Below are positions 1 through 7,802 of a DNA stretch of 64,000 bases, in pieces. This DNA is from Sulfurovum sp. XGS-02 (GTDB taxonomy: Bacteria; Campylobacterota; Campylobacteria; Campylobacterales; Sulfurovaceae): contig NZ_CP093312.1 in the NCBI RefSeq assembly GCF_023213175.1, positions 930,001 through 994,000 on the forward strand. Reading direction: 5' to 3'. Position numbers and translations under genes: made by a program. Within the stretch, counting starts at the first letter, position 1. Each line of letters starts with the position of its first letter. A model generated the notes under the pieces. It was given only the letters and a program-made list of their open reading frames with translations, searched no databases and was not told the DNA's origin.

Positions 1-638
1 CACAGGATGACTTTATGTATGCACGGGACCGTATCATCATGGGGGTAGAGCAGGAGTTTGTTCTGGATGAGAAAGACAAACAGAGAGTCGCCATCCATGA
101 GAGCGGTCATGTGTTAGCTGCTCTACTGCTCGAACACGCAGATCCTATAGAAAAGGTAACGATCGTACCCAGAGGACAGGCATTGGGGATGACGGAACAA
201 CTGCCTCTTAAAGATCTAAAAAACTTTCCTCAAGCCTATCTGCTCGATAAGATCGGGGTGATGCTAGGCGGAAGGGCTGCGGAGCAGACCCTGTTAGGCG
301 ACCTCTCTTCAGGTGCGGCCAATGACCTCAAAGAGGCAACCAGTCTGGCAACTCATATGGTCAGCCAATGGGGTATGAGTGAACTGCTGGGTCCTGTCTA
401 CTATCAAAAAGGTGAAGATCATGTTTTCCTCGGTCGTGAAATGGCTATGCCAAAAGACTTCAGTGAAGCGACGGCCAAACTCATAGATGATGAAGTACGG
501 AAGATCATTACAGAAAAAGAGGAAGAGGTGTTGAAACTTTTTCAAACACATAAGAAAGAGATTACTGTACTTTCGGATAAACTGGCAGAAAAAGAGTTGT
601 TATATCTTGATGAGATCAAGGCTATCGTAGAAATATAG
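1..638 (+). CDS. ftsH: FtsH-type ATP-dependent zinc metalloprotease, C-terminal part (5' end outside window)
   Basis: The reading frame is open to the window edge, so only the M41 peptidase domain is present and the AAA module lies upstream. The zinc motif HESGH is visible (H28, E29, H32 counted from the ATG at 15), followed by ADPIEKVTIVPRG, which is characteristic of FtsH, and the third-ligand region GAANDLKEA (D104). FtsH is a membrane-bound hexameric protease that degrades damaged or regulatory membrane and cytosolic proteins. The C-terminus after the peptidase core is a short charged helix. Family assignment is certain; whether this is the only FtsH in the genome cannot be told from here. 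Confidence 0.93.
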   Translation, partial: QDDFMYARDRIIMGVEQEFVLDEKDKQRVAIHESGHVLAALLLEHADPIEKVTIVPRGQALGMTEQLPLKDLKNFPQAYLLDKIGVMLGGRAAEQTLLGDLSSGAANDLKEATSLATHMVSQWGMSELLGPVYYQKGEDHVFLGREMAMPKDFSEATAKLIDDEVRKIITEKEEEVLKLFQTHKKEITVLSDKLAEKELLYLDEIKAIVEI

Positions 639-649
639 TGTTTGATGAA

Positions 650-680
650 TACAGAACAAGAAAGTACTTCTTGTTCTGTA
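650..680. terminator. Perfect 13 bp inverted repeat between convergent ftsH and ccpA
   Basis: Arms of 13 bp (650-662 and 668-680) pair perfectly around a 5 nt loop, 12 bp after the ftsH stop and 14 bp before the ccpA stop on the other strand. There is no long T-run on either side, but the position between convergent genes fits a bidirectional transcription stop. Confidence 0.6.
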
Positions 681-693
681 ATGCACTATATGA

Positions 694-1713
694 TCAGTTA
701 AATTCAGGTTTAGGCGTAGTAGCCGTACTCTCCGGAAGCTGAGGATAAACGATCTCTGGTTTTTGACCTTTCAACGCTTTGAGGAACGTTACGATCTTTG
801 CTGCATCTTCATCAGAGATATTTTTTCCAAGCTGTGTGCGTCCCATCTCCTGAACCGCTTCAGCAAGGCTCCAGATCTGTCCATTATGGAAGTATGGTGC
901 AGTTTCAGTCACGTTTCTAAGTGTTGGTACCTTTACCATACCCTTTTGATCGCCTTTGAAGTCACCTACATCCGCAAATTTATATGGTTTGATCATCGGG
1001 AATGGCATCATTTTTCCACCCAGTGCAACACCGCTATGGCATGATGTACACCCTTGATCCATAAATACTTGCAGTCCCTCTTTTTCAGCATCGTTCAATG
1101 CATCTTCTTTACCATTGAGGAAGTCATCGTATCTTGATGGTGTGACAAGTGTTCTCTCAAAGATACCGATCGTTGATGTGATCGTTGGGAAATCAACTTT
1201 TACATCGTCACCATACGCTTTTTTGAACTCTTCTACATACTCAGGGATAGAGTTGATTCTCTCTACGACCAATGAAGCCGGTGAAGCCATCTCTGGTGCT
1301 GCCTGCATAGGTCCTTGTGCCTGATCTTCAAGGTGTGGACTTCTACCATCCCAGAACTGAGATTCAAAGAATACGGCATTGTAAACGGTAGGTGAGTTAA
1401 GATGGTGCGGATTTGCTACCCACATGTGACCTATGGCTGCAGGAGCACCGTCCGCTCCTCCAAGTGCGAGGTTATGACAGGTATTACAGGAGATCAGTCC
1501 ACTTTTTGAAAGTCTTGGTTCAAAGTAAAGTTTTTTCCCAAGTTCAACCCTCTCAGTTGTAACAGTACCATTTGGATCGGTCAGTTTAGCAAGCTCAGTT
1601 TTATCAGTAGGGATCGCTTGAAGCCCCATTGATTTGGCTTTTTCAGCCAATGATCCGGCAAATAATACAGATGATGCTACAATTGAAGCAGCAATGATTT
1701 TAGTTATTTTCAT
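694..1713 (-). CDS. ccpA: Di-haem cytochrome c peroxidase (MauG/CcpA family)
   Basis: A 339-residue periplasmic enzyme that reduces hydrogen peroxide to water with electrons from c-type cytochromes. A signal peptide ends near residue 20 (VLFAG). Two c-haem motifs are visible: SCNTCH (C76, C79, H80) and GCTSCH (C222, C225, H226). The family motif FWDGRSPHLEDQ (about 120-131) is present and the length matches bacterial CCPs. An RBS-like AAGGAG lies just upstream of the ATG. It is monocistronic, convergent with ftsH, and fits a micro-aerobic lifestyle together with the SodB and superoxide reductase encoded elsewhere in the window. Confidence 0.93.
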   Translation of the reverse strand: MKITKIIAASIVASSVLFAGSLAEKAKSMGLQAIPTDKTELAKLTDPNGTVTTERVELGKKLYFEPRLSKSGLISCNTCHNLALGGADGAPAAIGHMWVANPHHLNSPTVYNAVFFESQFWDGRSPHLEDQAQGPMQAAPEMASPASLVVERINSIPEYVEEFKKAYGDDVKVDFPTITSTIGIFERTLVTPSRYDDFLNGKEDALNDAEKEGLQVFMDQGCTSCHSGVALGGKMMPFPMIKPYKFADVGDFKGDQKGMVKVPTLRNVTETAPYFHNGQIWSLAEAVQEMGRTQLGKNISDEDAAKIVTFLKALKGQKPEIVYPQLPESTATTPKPEFN

Positions 1714-1839
1714 ATAGTCTCCTTATAAATTATATAAGTCATTATATAGTTGTTATACTTATATGTAAGTAATAAAAATTATCATTTAATAAAGGTTTGT
1801 CTATTTTTTCTCACCTGAAAAAAGGAAAAGGCTAAGGAG

Positions 1840-2214
1840 TTAATATTCATCAAAATGTAATAAAACCTTTGCAAGGATCCTGCAGTCCTCCCTTTTATAT
1901 ACCAAATGGGAATAATCAGGATTTATTGATACAAAAAACTCTTTCTTTTCTATGTACGATGCTTTTTTTATCCACATATTTTGATCTTTTTCAATTAGGA
2001 AAATAGCTCCATCTTCAAACTCTTTTTGAGATAGGTCAGCAATCACTAAAGATCTGTCTTTTATGAGAGGCTGCATAGATTCGCCCTCGACTGTTGAAAC
2101 AAAAAGTGACTTTCGGGAGTACGGAAGCTTTAATAGGTCTTCTTGAAACTCCAACTCTTTCCTTACTGCATTTTCATCTATTATTTGGTGATATTCCAGT
2201 TTAATTGTATCCAT
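1840..2214 (-). CDS. S24/LexA-like peptidase-domain protein without an HTH
   Basis: This 124-residue protein contains the C-terminal S24 domain of LexA/CI-type repressors: VEGESMQPLIKD with the candidate nucleophile S46, and MWIKKASY with the candidate general base K83. The usual N-terminal helix-turn-helix is missing; only about 40 residues precede the peptidase domain. An AAGGAAA RBS lies a few bases before the ATG, so this start looks genuine. No HTH-like sequence was seen in the 90 bp upstream. It could be a reduced phage-type repressor or a UmuD-like processing protein; UmuD pairs with UmuC, which is not adjacent. Its function is unknown. Confidence 0.6.
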   Translation of the reverse strand: MDTIKLEYHQIIDENAVRKELEFQEDLLKLPYSRKSLFVSTVEGESMQPLIKDRSLVIADLSQKEFEDGAIFLIEKDQNMWIKKASYIEKKEFFVSINPDYSHLVYKREDCRILAKVLLHFDEY

Positions 2215-2266
2215 GAACTTTCCTTGATATTGTTATTTTAGCTGAATTTACTCAATGCATTAAACT

Positions 2267-2383
2267 ATGTAAAAATTCCACCTTTATCATAAGATAAAAT
2301 AAATAGGAATCTTTGCTAGACAATCACTTGCCGGAGGTTTTTTAGATGAAGAACTAAAGTATTTCAATAAGGTTTTTGATGAT
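2267..2383 (+). repeat. Upstream copy of an imperfect ~117 bp direct repeat flanking the Topo VI-A-like gene
   Basis: This stretch matches 3460-3578, covering about 36 bp of leader plus the first 27 codons of the gene at 3498. The coding part is nearly identical, with long exact runs such as CAATCACTTGCCGGAGG; the leader part is more diverged (shared ATGT-AAAATTCC). The copies are about 1,195 bp apart and bracket the gene at 2466. Confidence 0.85.
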
Positions 2384-2401
2384 ATGATATATGGATGGTA
2401 A
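2303..2401 (+). pseudogene. Truncated copy of the 5' end of the gene at 3498
   Basis: Translation in the homologous frame gives I-G-I-F-A-R-Q-S-L-A-G-G-F-L-D-E-E-L-K and so on, against M-G-I-F-A-L-Q-S-L-A-G-G-F-L-D-E-D-L-K in the intact gene. The ATG has become ATA. The match ends after 27 codons, and a stop follows at 2399-2401. It is a dead 5' fragment left by duplication of the downstream neighbour, with the Topo VI-A-like gene between the two copies. Confidence 0.85.
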
Positions 2402-2405
2402 AGTA

Positions 2406-2433
2406 TTGGCCAATCATTAAAAAGTGCTATAAT
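2406..2433 (+). promoter_or_regulatory. Probable sigma-70 promoter for the Topo VI-A-like gene
   Basis: TTGGCC (2406-2411), a 16 bp spacer and TATAAT (2428-2433), the latter preceded by TG as an extended -10. It lies 32 bp upstream of the ATG at 2466, just after the end of the truncated gene copy. Confidence 0.5.
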
Positions 2434-2465
2434 AGTCCTAACTTTGTATGCGTAAAGGCTAAGCT

Positions 2466-3422
2466 ATGAAACACTACAGAGGTACCAGAAAAAAACTTAC
2501 CGCCTATATAGATCGGTTTCTTGAGACAGGAGAGACCGTGGAAAATATCAGAGATATCTGGTATAAGTTCAAGGGGGACATCGAACATCTTAAAAAGATG
2601 CCTGATGACAAGTGGGATATCTATGTGAACCACCTGATAGGAGAGTACCTCTATGAACTCTTTTTGGATGGTGATATAACGATCTACAGTCGACTCAACG
2701 TGATTACCAAGGGGCTTGGTAACGACAGCCATACCTACAATACCCCCATCGTACTCTTTACCGAAAAGCCGACGCGAAGTACAGAAGTGTTGTCAGAAGC
2801 TTTGCTCTGTGGTGTCTATAACAGTACTGGTCAGATCCCGTCTTTCGAATCAGTGAATATTGCCGAATATCTTAACCGTACCGCAAAACATAACAAAGCT
2901 TATCTCATAGCCATTACTGACTATGATCCATCAGGTGAGTCTATTTTTCACTCCCTTGCCGTGAAGGTCAAGAATGATTTAAAGCTCATCAACCCGGATA
3001 TCGAGTTCAGTGCTATCCCAGTGCTTTTTGGAAGCGGATATGAAGATATCATCTCCCATTATCCCACCTATACACTCAGCACCAACAAACAAAACAAGCT
3101 CAACCAAGCCTGGATCAACAATGGACAGACCCTTGGTGTCGAGCTCAACGTTGTAGAGAACAAAGCCGAACTACTCGAATCAGCCATACTGAAATCCGTC
3201 GCTCCGGAAGTCGTAGAAGCATTAAGCCGACACAGATGGAAAAAGCAAAAAGAAGAAGAGATGTTAGCAAGCGATGAACGCTATAAGCAACTGCATGAAC
3301 AGCTAAGAAAAAGGGTAGAGGATATTCGAGAGGAAGTAGAGTCCTTAGAAACGGTATTTGACGCGAAATGGTCTACACCAATCGATGTTGAGGGAGTAAA
3401 AGATATGACGCGGGAGAAATAA
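2466..3422 (+). CDS. Small stand-alone Topo VI subunit A / Spo11-like protein with Toprim fold
   Basis: A 318-residue protein with the two signatures of the Topo VI-A/Spo11 family. The N-terminal motif ENIRDIWYKF matches the catalytic-tyrosine helix (R-D/E-I/L-Y-Y in the family), making Y33 the candidate DNA-linking residue. A Toprim domain follows: FTEKPT (E100) and ITDYDPSGESI (D152, D154, G157), matching the DxDPxG metal-binding motif. A charged, probably coiled C-terminus (about 250-318) is unlike canonical Topo VI-A. No Topo VI-B (GHKL ATPase) gene is adjacent, and no Wadjet jetABC genes flank it. It resembles in outline the short 'Mini-A' proteins of mobile elements. Function is inferred from motifs only. 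Confidence 0.72.
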   Translation: MKHYRGTRKKLTAYIDRFLETGETVENIRDIWYKFKGDIEHLKKMPDDKWDIYVNHLIGEYLYELFLDGDITIYSRLNVITKGLGNDSHTYNTPIVLFTEKPTRSTEVLSEALLCGVYNSTGQIPSFESVNIAEYLNRTAKHNKAYLIAITDYDPSGESIFHSLAVKVKNDLKLINPDIEFSAIPVLFGSGYEDIISHYPTYTLSTNKQNKLNQAWINNGQTLGVELNVVENKAELLESAILKSVAPEVVEALSRHRWKKQKEEEMLASDERYKQLHEQLRKRVEDIREEVESLETVFDAKWSTPIDVEGVKDMTREK

Positions 3423-3459
3423 AAAAGGATACAAGATGAAAATAGATCTCCAGCAAATT

Positions 3460-3578
3460 ATGTTAAAATTCCGGTTTGATACAATAGGATAAAAACAATG
3501 GGTATTTTTGCTTTACAATCACTTGCCGGAGGTTTTTTAGATGAAGATCTAAAGCATTTCAATAAGGTTTTTGATGAC
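3460..3578 (+). repeat. Downstream copy of the direct repeat flanking the Topo VI-A-like gene
   Basis: This is the intact partner of 2267-2383 and contains the leader and first 27 codons of the gene at 3498. See the upstream copy for the alignment. Confidence 0.85.
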
Positions 3579-3893
3579 TGGTGTGTACAGTTTGAGAGCG
3601 TGGAAGATGCACAGCTTATCGTAGATACCCTTGAACAAGGCGATAATCTCAAGATCGTAGAGATCACCCCGTTGAGCTATCCAAAATACTTTTTCCCCAG
3701 CCTGAAGGGTATCATCCACGCCACACGCGAGCATGAAGGGAAGATCATCTGCATCGTTGAACCGCAAATGGGTATGAGTTTCCGTATAGCCATTTGCGAT
3801 TTGAAGACCAAAAAGGTAAGAATGCTCCAGAGCCGCTATAAAACGGCACAAAGTGTTGAAGGGGTATTTGCAAATCTATCTTTTGAGTTATGA
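3498..3893 (+). CDS. Conserved-looking hypothetical protein, 131 aa
   Basis: This is a soluble alpha/beta protein with no signal peptide and no motif I recognise. It begins MGIFALQSLAGGF and has predicted beta segments around KIICIVEP and FRIAICDLKT. It is probably expressed, given clean codon use and the lack of internal stops. Its first 27 codons and leader are duplicated, in broken form, at 2267-2401, on the far side of the Topo VI-A-like gene, so the locus has undergone a partial tandem duplication. No function is proposed. Confidence 0.7.
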   Translation: MGIFALQSLAGGFLDEDLKHFNKVFDDWCVQFESVEDAQLIVDTLEQGDNLKIVEITPLSYPKYFFPSLKGIIHATREHEGKIICIVEPQMGMSFRIAICDLKTKKVRMLQSRYKTAQSVEGVFANLSFEL

Positions 3894-3953
3894 TAGTTTT
3901 TTACGTTCATTCTTTCTCATTTTCATCGTCTCGATAGGAACGAGGTAACAATA

Positions 3954-4163
3954 CTAAGAGATCTGTTCTACTAAATCATTATCTGTAGGATAGCCCGGAA
4001 CTTCAAAACCATCCTCATCAAAAAAATGTTTTTTACCTGTATCCATACTAATGCATACCAGAGCGTACTTTTCGTCCTCGCGAACCTCTTTGATAATAAA
4101 TCTCTTGCCCATCCGGGTCTTCCATCTCTGACCAGCTTTGAATTCTAAAAACTCATATGCCAT
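3954..4163 (-). CDS. Small hypothetical protein, 69 aa
   Basis: This is a short basic and aromatic protein (FKAGQRWKTRMGKRFIIKEV...) with an alternating beta pattern that could form a small SH3-like barrel. It has no signal peptide. It starts 21 bp after the convergently unrelated P460 gene region. Coding potential is moderate and no family is recognised. Confidence 0.5.
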   Translation of the reverse strand: MAYEFLEFKAGQRWKTRMGKRFIIKEVREDEKYALVCISMDTGKKHFFDEDGFEVPGYPTDNDLVEQIS

Positions 4164-4179
4164 GTATAAGTTTTGTTAC

Positions 4180-4683
4180 CTATTTTAAAACAGGAAATAC
4201 TGCTGGATCTGTAAAGACCCAGTTTCGATCTTTAACCGGTGTATGACACTTTATACAGGACTCTCCTCCATCATTGAAAGGCTTTTGTGCTTGACCAAGC
4301 CAACGTGCCCAACCCCACCCAAAGGTATTATTGTATTTCTTTGAATCTCTAAACATAAACTCTGCATGGACAAATTCTCCTGGTGCAGTTGCTGCTTTCC
4401 AATCATTAAGTTGTTTATCTTTCCAAACAACCTTTCCCAATATAGCACCATCTGGCCATGGATTGACATTGCCTGTACGTGCAGCTTCGATCGCAATGGG
4501 ATTACCCAGTATTACACGAATTGTGTTGTTGTCGGTACGGTGTGAAACAGCTATCACAGACCAATCCTGCCATCCTACAGGATAATCAATAGTATTTGAT
4601 GGTTCTGGAGTATCCGCTGCTACAATGACAATGGACGACAAGCTCATAGCCAAAATAGTAAAAAATAATTTTATAAACTTCAT
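4180..4683 (-). CDS. Cytochrome P460-like periplasmic c-type haem protein
   Basis: The protein has 167 residues, a signal peptide ending near residue 23 (VAADT) and a single C-terminal c-haem motif CIKCH (C143, C146, H147). The upstream pattern YPVGWQDWSVIAVSHRTDNNTIRVILGN and the WPDGAILGKVVWK segment are typical of the cytochrome P460 fold, in which a lysine (one candidate is K84 or K88) may cross-link to the haem. P460 proteins oxidise hydroxylamine or bind nitric oxide, and related proteins detoxify NO. No hydroxylamine or nitrogen-oxide genes are adjacent, so the substrate is unknown. It has its own AAGGATT RBS. Confidence 0.8.
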   Translation of the reverse strand: MKFIKLFFTILAMSLSSIVIVAADTPEPSNTIDYPVGWQDWSVIAVSHRTDNNTIRVILGNPIAIEAARTGNVNPWPDGAILGKVVWKDKQLNDWKAATAPGEFVHAEFMFRDSKKYNNTFGWGWARWLGQAQKPFNDGGESCIKCHTPVKDRNWVFTDPAVFPVLK

Positions 4684-4731
4684 TTGAAATCCTTTCTATA
4701 AGTGTGAATGATAGTCTAACTACTTATCAGA

Positions 4732-4752
4732 TGGGTGAGGTTTCCTCATCCA
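4732..4752. other. Hairpin upstream of the P460-like gene
   Basis: Nine-base arms (4732-4740 and 4744-4752, one G-T pair) around a TTT loop lie between the P460 start and the helicase end. It could be an operator or a terminator for the helicase transcript; it lacks a convincing T-run. Confidence 0.35.
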
Positions 4753-4882
4753 CCATTATGGAACTATGAATAGTATACAAGAAATGTCTGTATATTTCAT
4801 GAAATATCATATATGCTTGTGTTATTGAGAGAAGGAAGGTTGGGAGTCTTGAATTGATGAATGAAATAATAAAGTGAGAGAG

Positions 4883-4900
4883 GAGGGTAGTTTTACCCTC
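4883..4900 (-). terminator. Hairpin overlapping the helicase stop codon
   Basis: GAGGGTA and TACCCTC arms around a 4 nt loop cover the DEAD-box helicase stop. The following minus-strand sequence is pyrimidine-rich (CTCTCTCACTTTA) but not a clean T-tract, so it is a weak terminator candidate. Confidence 0.35.
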
Positions 4901-6359
4901 TGTTGCTCCCACGTCCGCCGTTACGGCTGCTGCGGCTTCCGCTTGAACGTCCATTACGGCCATGTCTACTACGGCTTCTGTTTCCACGGTAACCACCACG
5001 ATTACGGCCACCACCACCTCCGCCTTTGCTTTTCATCGCTCTTTCTATTAGAAGTTCCACTTCTTCAAGGCCAAGACCGATGTGGTCTTTACCTTTGACA
5101 AAATTATCTTCCTGTACCAAAGAAGCAAGTAGGTGAGCTATGGTAACGATATCAAGATCATGCTGTAGTGTTTTGACTAGGTTGATCGCACTTTCAGTTA
5201 CTTTAGTCTCAGCGATCTTCGCGATCAGTGCATCAGCACGGTTGTTTTGTACCTCCATACGTGTAGGGATAACTTGTGTGGTCATCTTTGTACCTACATC
5301 TTTTTCGATGCGTTTGATGGTTCTAAGTTCATTAGGACTGACCAGAGTGATCGCTTCACCAGTCTTACCTCCACGTCCTGTACGACCGATACGGTGCACA
5401 TAAGACTCAGAATCAAAAGGGATATGGTAGTTAAACACGTGTGTCACATCATTGACATCCAGACCACGTGCCGCTACATCCGTCGCAACAAAGATATCGA
5501 TACCACCTTGCTTGAATGCACGGATCGTTACTTCTCTTTGTTTCTGCTCCATATCTCCATGAAGACCACTTACCTTGAAACCTTGAGCAGTCAGGTGTGC
5601 GACCAGTCTATCCACCTCTTTTTTCATACGACAGAAGATGATACATTTTGTCGGGTTCTTATAGTCGATGAGCCTTACAAGTGCATCATCTCTCTCTTTC
5701 TCCTGTACCACATAGTAGAGTTGAGTGATAGAAGTGTTTGTAGACTCTGACTTCGTGATAGAAACCGTTTTAGGGTTTTTAAGGATCTGCTCTGCAAGTT
5801 TTCTGATACTGTTTGGCATCGTTGCCGAGAACATCAATGTCTGGCGTGCTTCCGGAAGGAAAGTAAAGATATTTTTGATCTCATCGAGGAATCCCATATC
5901 AAGCATTTCATCTGCTTCATCAAGGACCACGAACTGAGGATTCATTTTGATCTTTCCGCTCTCAAGCAGGTCTTGAAGTCTACCCGGCGTTGCTACGACA
6001 ATAGAAGCCTGTTTGATACGGTCTATCTGTTTATTGTATGCTGTACCGCCATATACCGTAGCTGTTTTAAGTCCGCTCTTTTGACCGAAACGGTAAAGTT
6101 CATCACTGACCTGCATAGCAAGTTCACGTGTAGGAACGATTACAAGACCTTCAACAGAACCGTCACCTTTCATCATGCTCATGATAGGGAGACCAAATGC
6201 AGCAGTTTTACCTGTACCTGTCTGTGCCTGGGCGATCATATCATGACCTTCCAATACTAAAGGAATAGCGTCTCTTTGAACCGGACTCGGTTCTGTAAAT
6301 CCAGCTTCTGCTACAGCAGCCTGAATCGTCTCTTTTAAATTAAAATCTGTAAATTTCAT
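4893..6359 (-). CDS. deaD: DEAD-box ATP-dependent RNA helicase with RGG-rich tail
   Basis: The 488-residue protein carries the helicase motifs in order: Q-motif region PSPVQRDAIP, Walker A AQTGTGKT, PTRELA, DEAD (VLDEADEMLD), SAT, and HRIGRTGRGG. The last 40 or so residues are Gly/Arg/Ser-rich (GGGGGGRNRGGYRGNRS), a flexible RNA-binding tail common in cold-adaptation and ribosome-assembly helicases. It remodels structured RNA with ATP in the cytoplasm. It is preceded by a 345 bp intergenic region that likely forms a long leader, as is usual for deaD/csdA-type genes. Assignment to the DEAD-box family is firm; the deaD/csdA/rhlE subgroup is less sure. Confidence 0.9.
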   Translation of the reverse strand: MKFTDFNLKETIQAAVAEAGFTEPSPVQRDAIPLVLEGHDMIAQAQTGTGKTAAFGLPIMSMMKGDGSVEGLVIVPTRELAMQVSDELYRFGQKSGLKTATVYGGTAYNKQIDRIKQASIVVATPGRLQDLLESGKIKMNPQFVVLDEADEMLDMGFLDEIKNIFTFLPEARQTLMFSATMPNSIRKLAEQILKNPKTVSITKSESTNTSITQLYYVVQEKERDDALVRLIDYKNPTKCIIFCRMKKEVDRLVAHLTAQGFKVSGLHGDMEQKQREVTIRAFKQGGIDIFVATDVAARGLDVNDVTHVFNYHIPFDSESYVHRIGRTGRGGKTGEAITLVSPNELRTIKRIEKDVGTKMTTQVIPTRMEVQNNRADALIAKIAETKVTESAINLVKTLQHDLDIVTIAHLLASLVQEDNFVKGKDHIGLGLEEVELLIERAMKSKGGGGGGRNRGGYRGNRSRSRHGRNGRSSGSRSSRNGGRGSNRG

Positions 6360-6704
6360 GTAGTGTTTTCTTTATATTGATATTGTGTGGGGTGGTAAAG
6401 TCTTGGCGATAGAACGGTTCTAAAGTTACAAGCATGTTATCTGGCACTCATTGCCGATACCCCTGTCACTAAAGCAACTGGGTGCACCCTGTTTTATGCA
6501 ACTTGATACCAAACTATCACACGCCGATGCGTGGTAAAAAGGAGATACATGTGATGTATCTAAATAAGGAGTTTGATACTCTCTTGCAGTAAAAGTTCGG
6601 AATTATAGCGAAATAAACAGGAAAATGCTAGGTATATTTCTATTTCTTATGGTTTTTTAAACAATTTGTTATAGTTTTGCTACACTAATATGAACAAATC
6701 CACT
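6360..6704 (-). promoter_or_regulatory. Long structured leader region of the DEAD-box helicase gene
   Basis: This 345 bp gap holds no credible ORF. Read on the minus strand towards the helicase it has several potential hairpins: AGATACAT/ATGTATCT (6542-6560), CACGC/GCGTG (about 6521-6534), the palindrome GGGTGCACCC (6480-6489) and GGCA/TGCC (6451-6463). Such clustering suggests a structured 5' untranslated RNA. No known riboswitch class was recognised. Confidence 0.45.
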
Positions 6705-7802
6705 TTACATCGTTTCAAACTCTTTTGTTTCATTAACAATATCATTGATCTGTCGTTGTAAATATTTTGGTAGAGAGGGGATTTTCAGGTCCAAAAATCC
6801 CTCGATGATCAAAGATTTTGCCTTATCCTCTTCAATACCCGATGCCATCAGGTAGGCAAGCTCATCTTTTGAGATCATACCCACACTTGCTTCATGGGAG
6901 AGTTCAAGGTGAGGATCCTCTCCCAGCAGCTCCGGGATCGCGTGAATGTAGCCTTTCTCACTCAGAAGAAGCCCGTTACAGGCCATTGAACCCCTGCCAT
7001 TGGGGTGTTTACCGATGATCTCTCCTCTAGTTATAACTTCACCACCATTGGACACCACACGGCTGATGATCTCAGATGATGCCCCATCACCATTTAAGAT
7101 AACCGTCGATCCGACGTCAAACTGAGAATTTTCAGGTGCATATATGACAGTATAAAATTCCCCGAGTCCAGACTCTTCTATCACTGCAAGCGGATTCATC
7201 TGCAGTTTTTTTACACTGGTCATCGCTATATAGTTTGAGATAAATTTTGCATCTCTACCAACATGTGCAGCACTTCTCGGGTAGACTTCCACCTCTTTTC
7301 CCCAACTATGTATCATAGTGCTGGTGAGTGTGGCACCTTCTTTGACAAAATACTCCGTAACACCAAGATGGCGACCGGATGCAACATGTGCATTGGCAAC
7401 ACAGCCGTTGATAAGGTGAAGCTCAGAATCCTCCTCAGCGATCACAATGTTATGGGTACACTGCGTGAATTTTTCAGTATTGATCATATAGCAGGTATAG
7501 ACAGGCAGTGTAATTTTCACTCCCGCTTTGACACGGATGAAATAGCCAAGCAGTACATCACTGGAGGCTACCTGTTTGACATAATCGTCCTTCCCTTTAT
7601 CTACAAGTGTAAAGAACAGATCCTTGAGCCATTCATATTTTTGTAATGCTGTTTCGATGGGAAGGATCTCAAGGCCTTCAGCAGCGGAGTGTGTATCTAA
7701 GATATCCCAGTCTTTGGCAAAAAAATTTGCTGATCTCTCCTCTTTTTCATCATATGCAACCTTTTTCAGGGTTGTTTTCGTAGTTTCATCCAGTTGCTTC
7801 AT
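6705..7802 (-). CDS. SufB/SufD-family scaffold protein of a two-gene minimal SUF system
   Basis: This 365-residue SufBD-family protein is shorter than SufB (479 aa here) and overlaps its ATPase gene by 4 bp. The SufBD core pattern is present towards the C-terminus. A conserved cysteine (GSMACNG, C275) and a histidine followed by glutamate (LSHEASVG, H303) sit where SufB carries its cluster-assembly residues. It ends with the family-typical DELAYLMASGIEEDKAKSLIIEGF. With the SufC-like partner it matches the two-component SufBC (SmsCB-type) arrangement found in archaea and anaerobes. It probably builds Fe-S clusters in the cytosol. It was called SufB-like rather than SufD because it keeps the cysteine. 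Confidence 0.85.
   Translation of the reverse strand: MKQLDETTKTTLKKVAYDEKEERSANFFAKDWDILDTHSAAEGLEILPIETALQKYEWLKDLFFTLVDKGKDDYVKQVASSDVLLGYFIRVKAGVKITLPVYTCYMINTEKFTQCTHNIVIAEEDSELHLINGCVANAHVASGRHLGVTEYFVKEGATLTSTMIHSWGKEVEVYPRSAAHVGRDAKFISNYIAMTSVKKLQMNPLAVIEESGLGEFYTVIYAPENSQFDVGSTVILNGDGASSEIISRVVSNGGEVITRGEIIGKHPNGRGSMACNGLLLSEKGYIHAIPELLGEDPHLELSHEASVGMISKDELAYLMASGIEEDKAKSLIIEGFLDLKIPSLPKYLQRQINDIVNETKEFETM

Noticed and set aside
2466-3422. Part of a Wadjet (JetABCD) defence system
   Set aside because: The Toprim motif recalls JetD, but no SMC-like JetC, JetA or JetB genes are adjacent and the tyrosine motif fits Topo VI-A/Spo11 better.
5247-5750. 167-codon plus-strand ORF within the helicase gene
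   Set aside because: It is a shadow of the DEAD-box helicase, which has every motif on the other strand.
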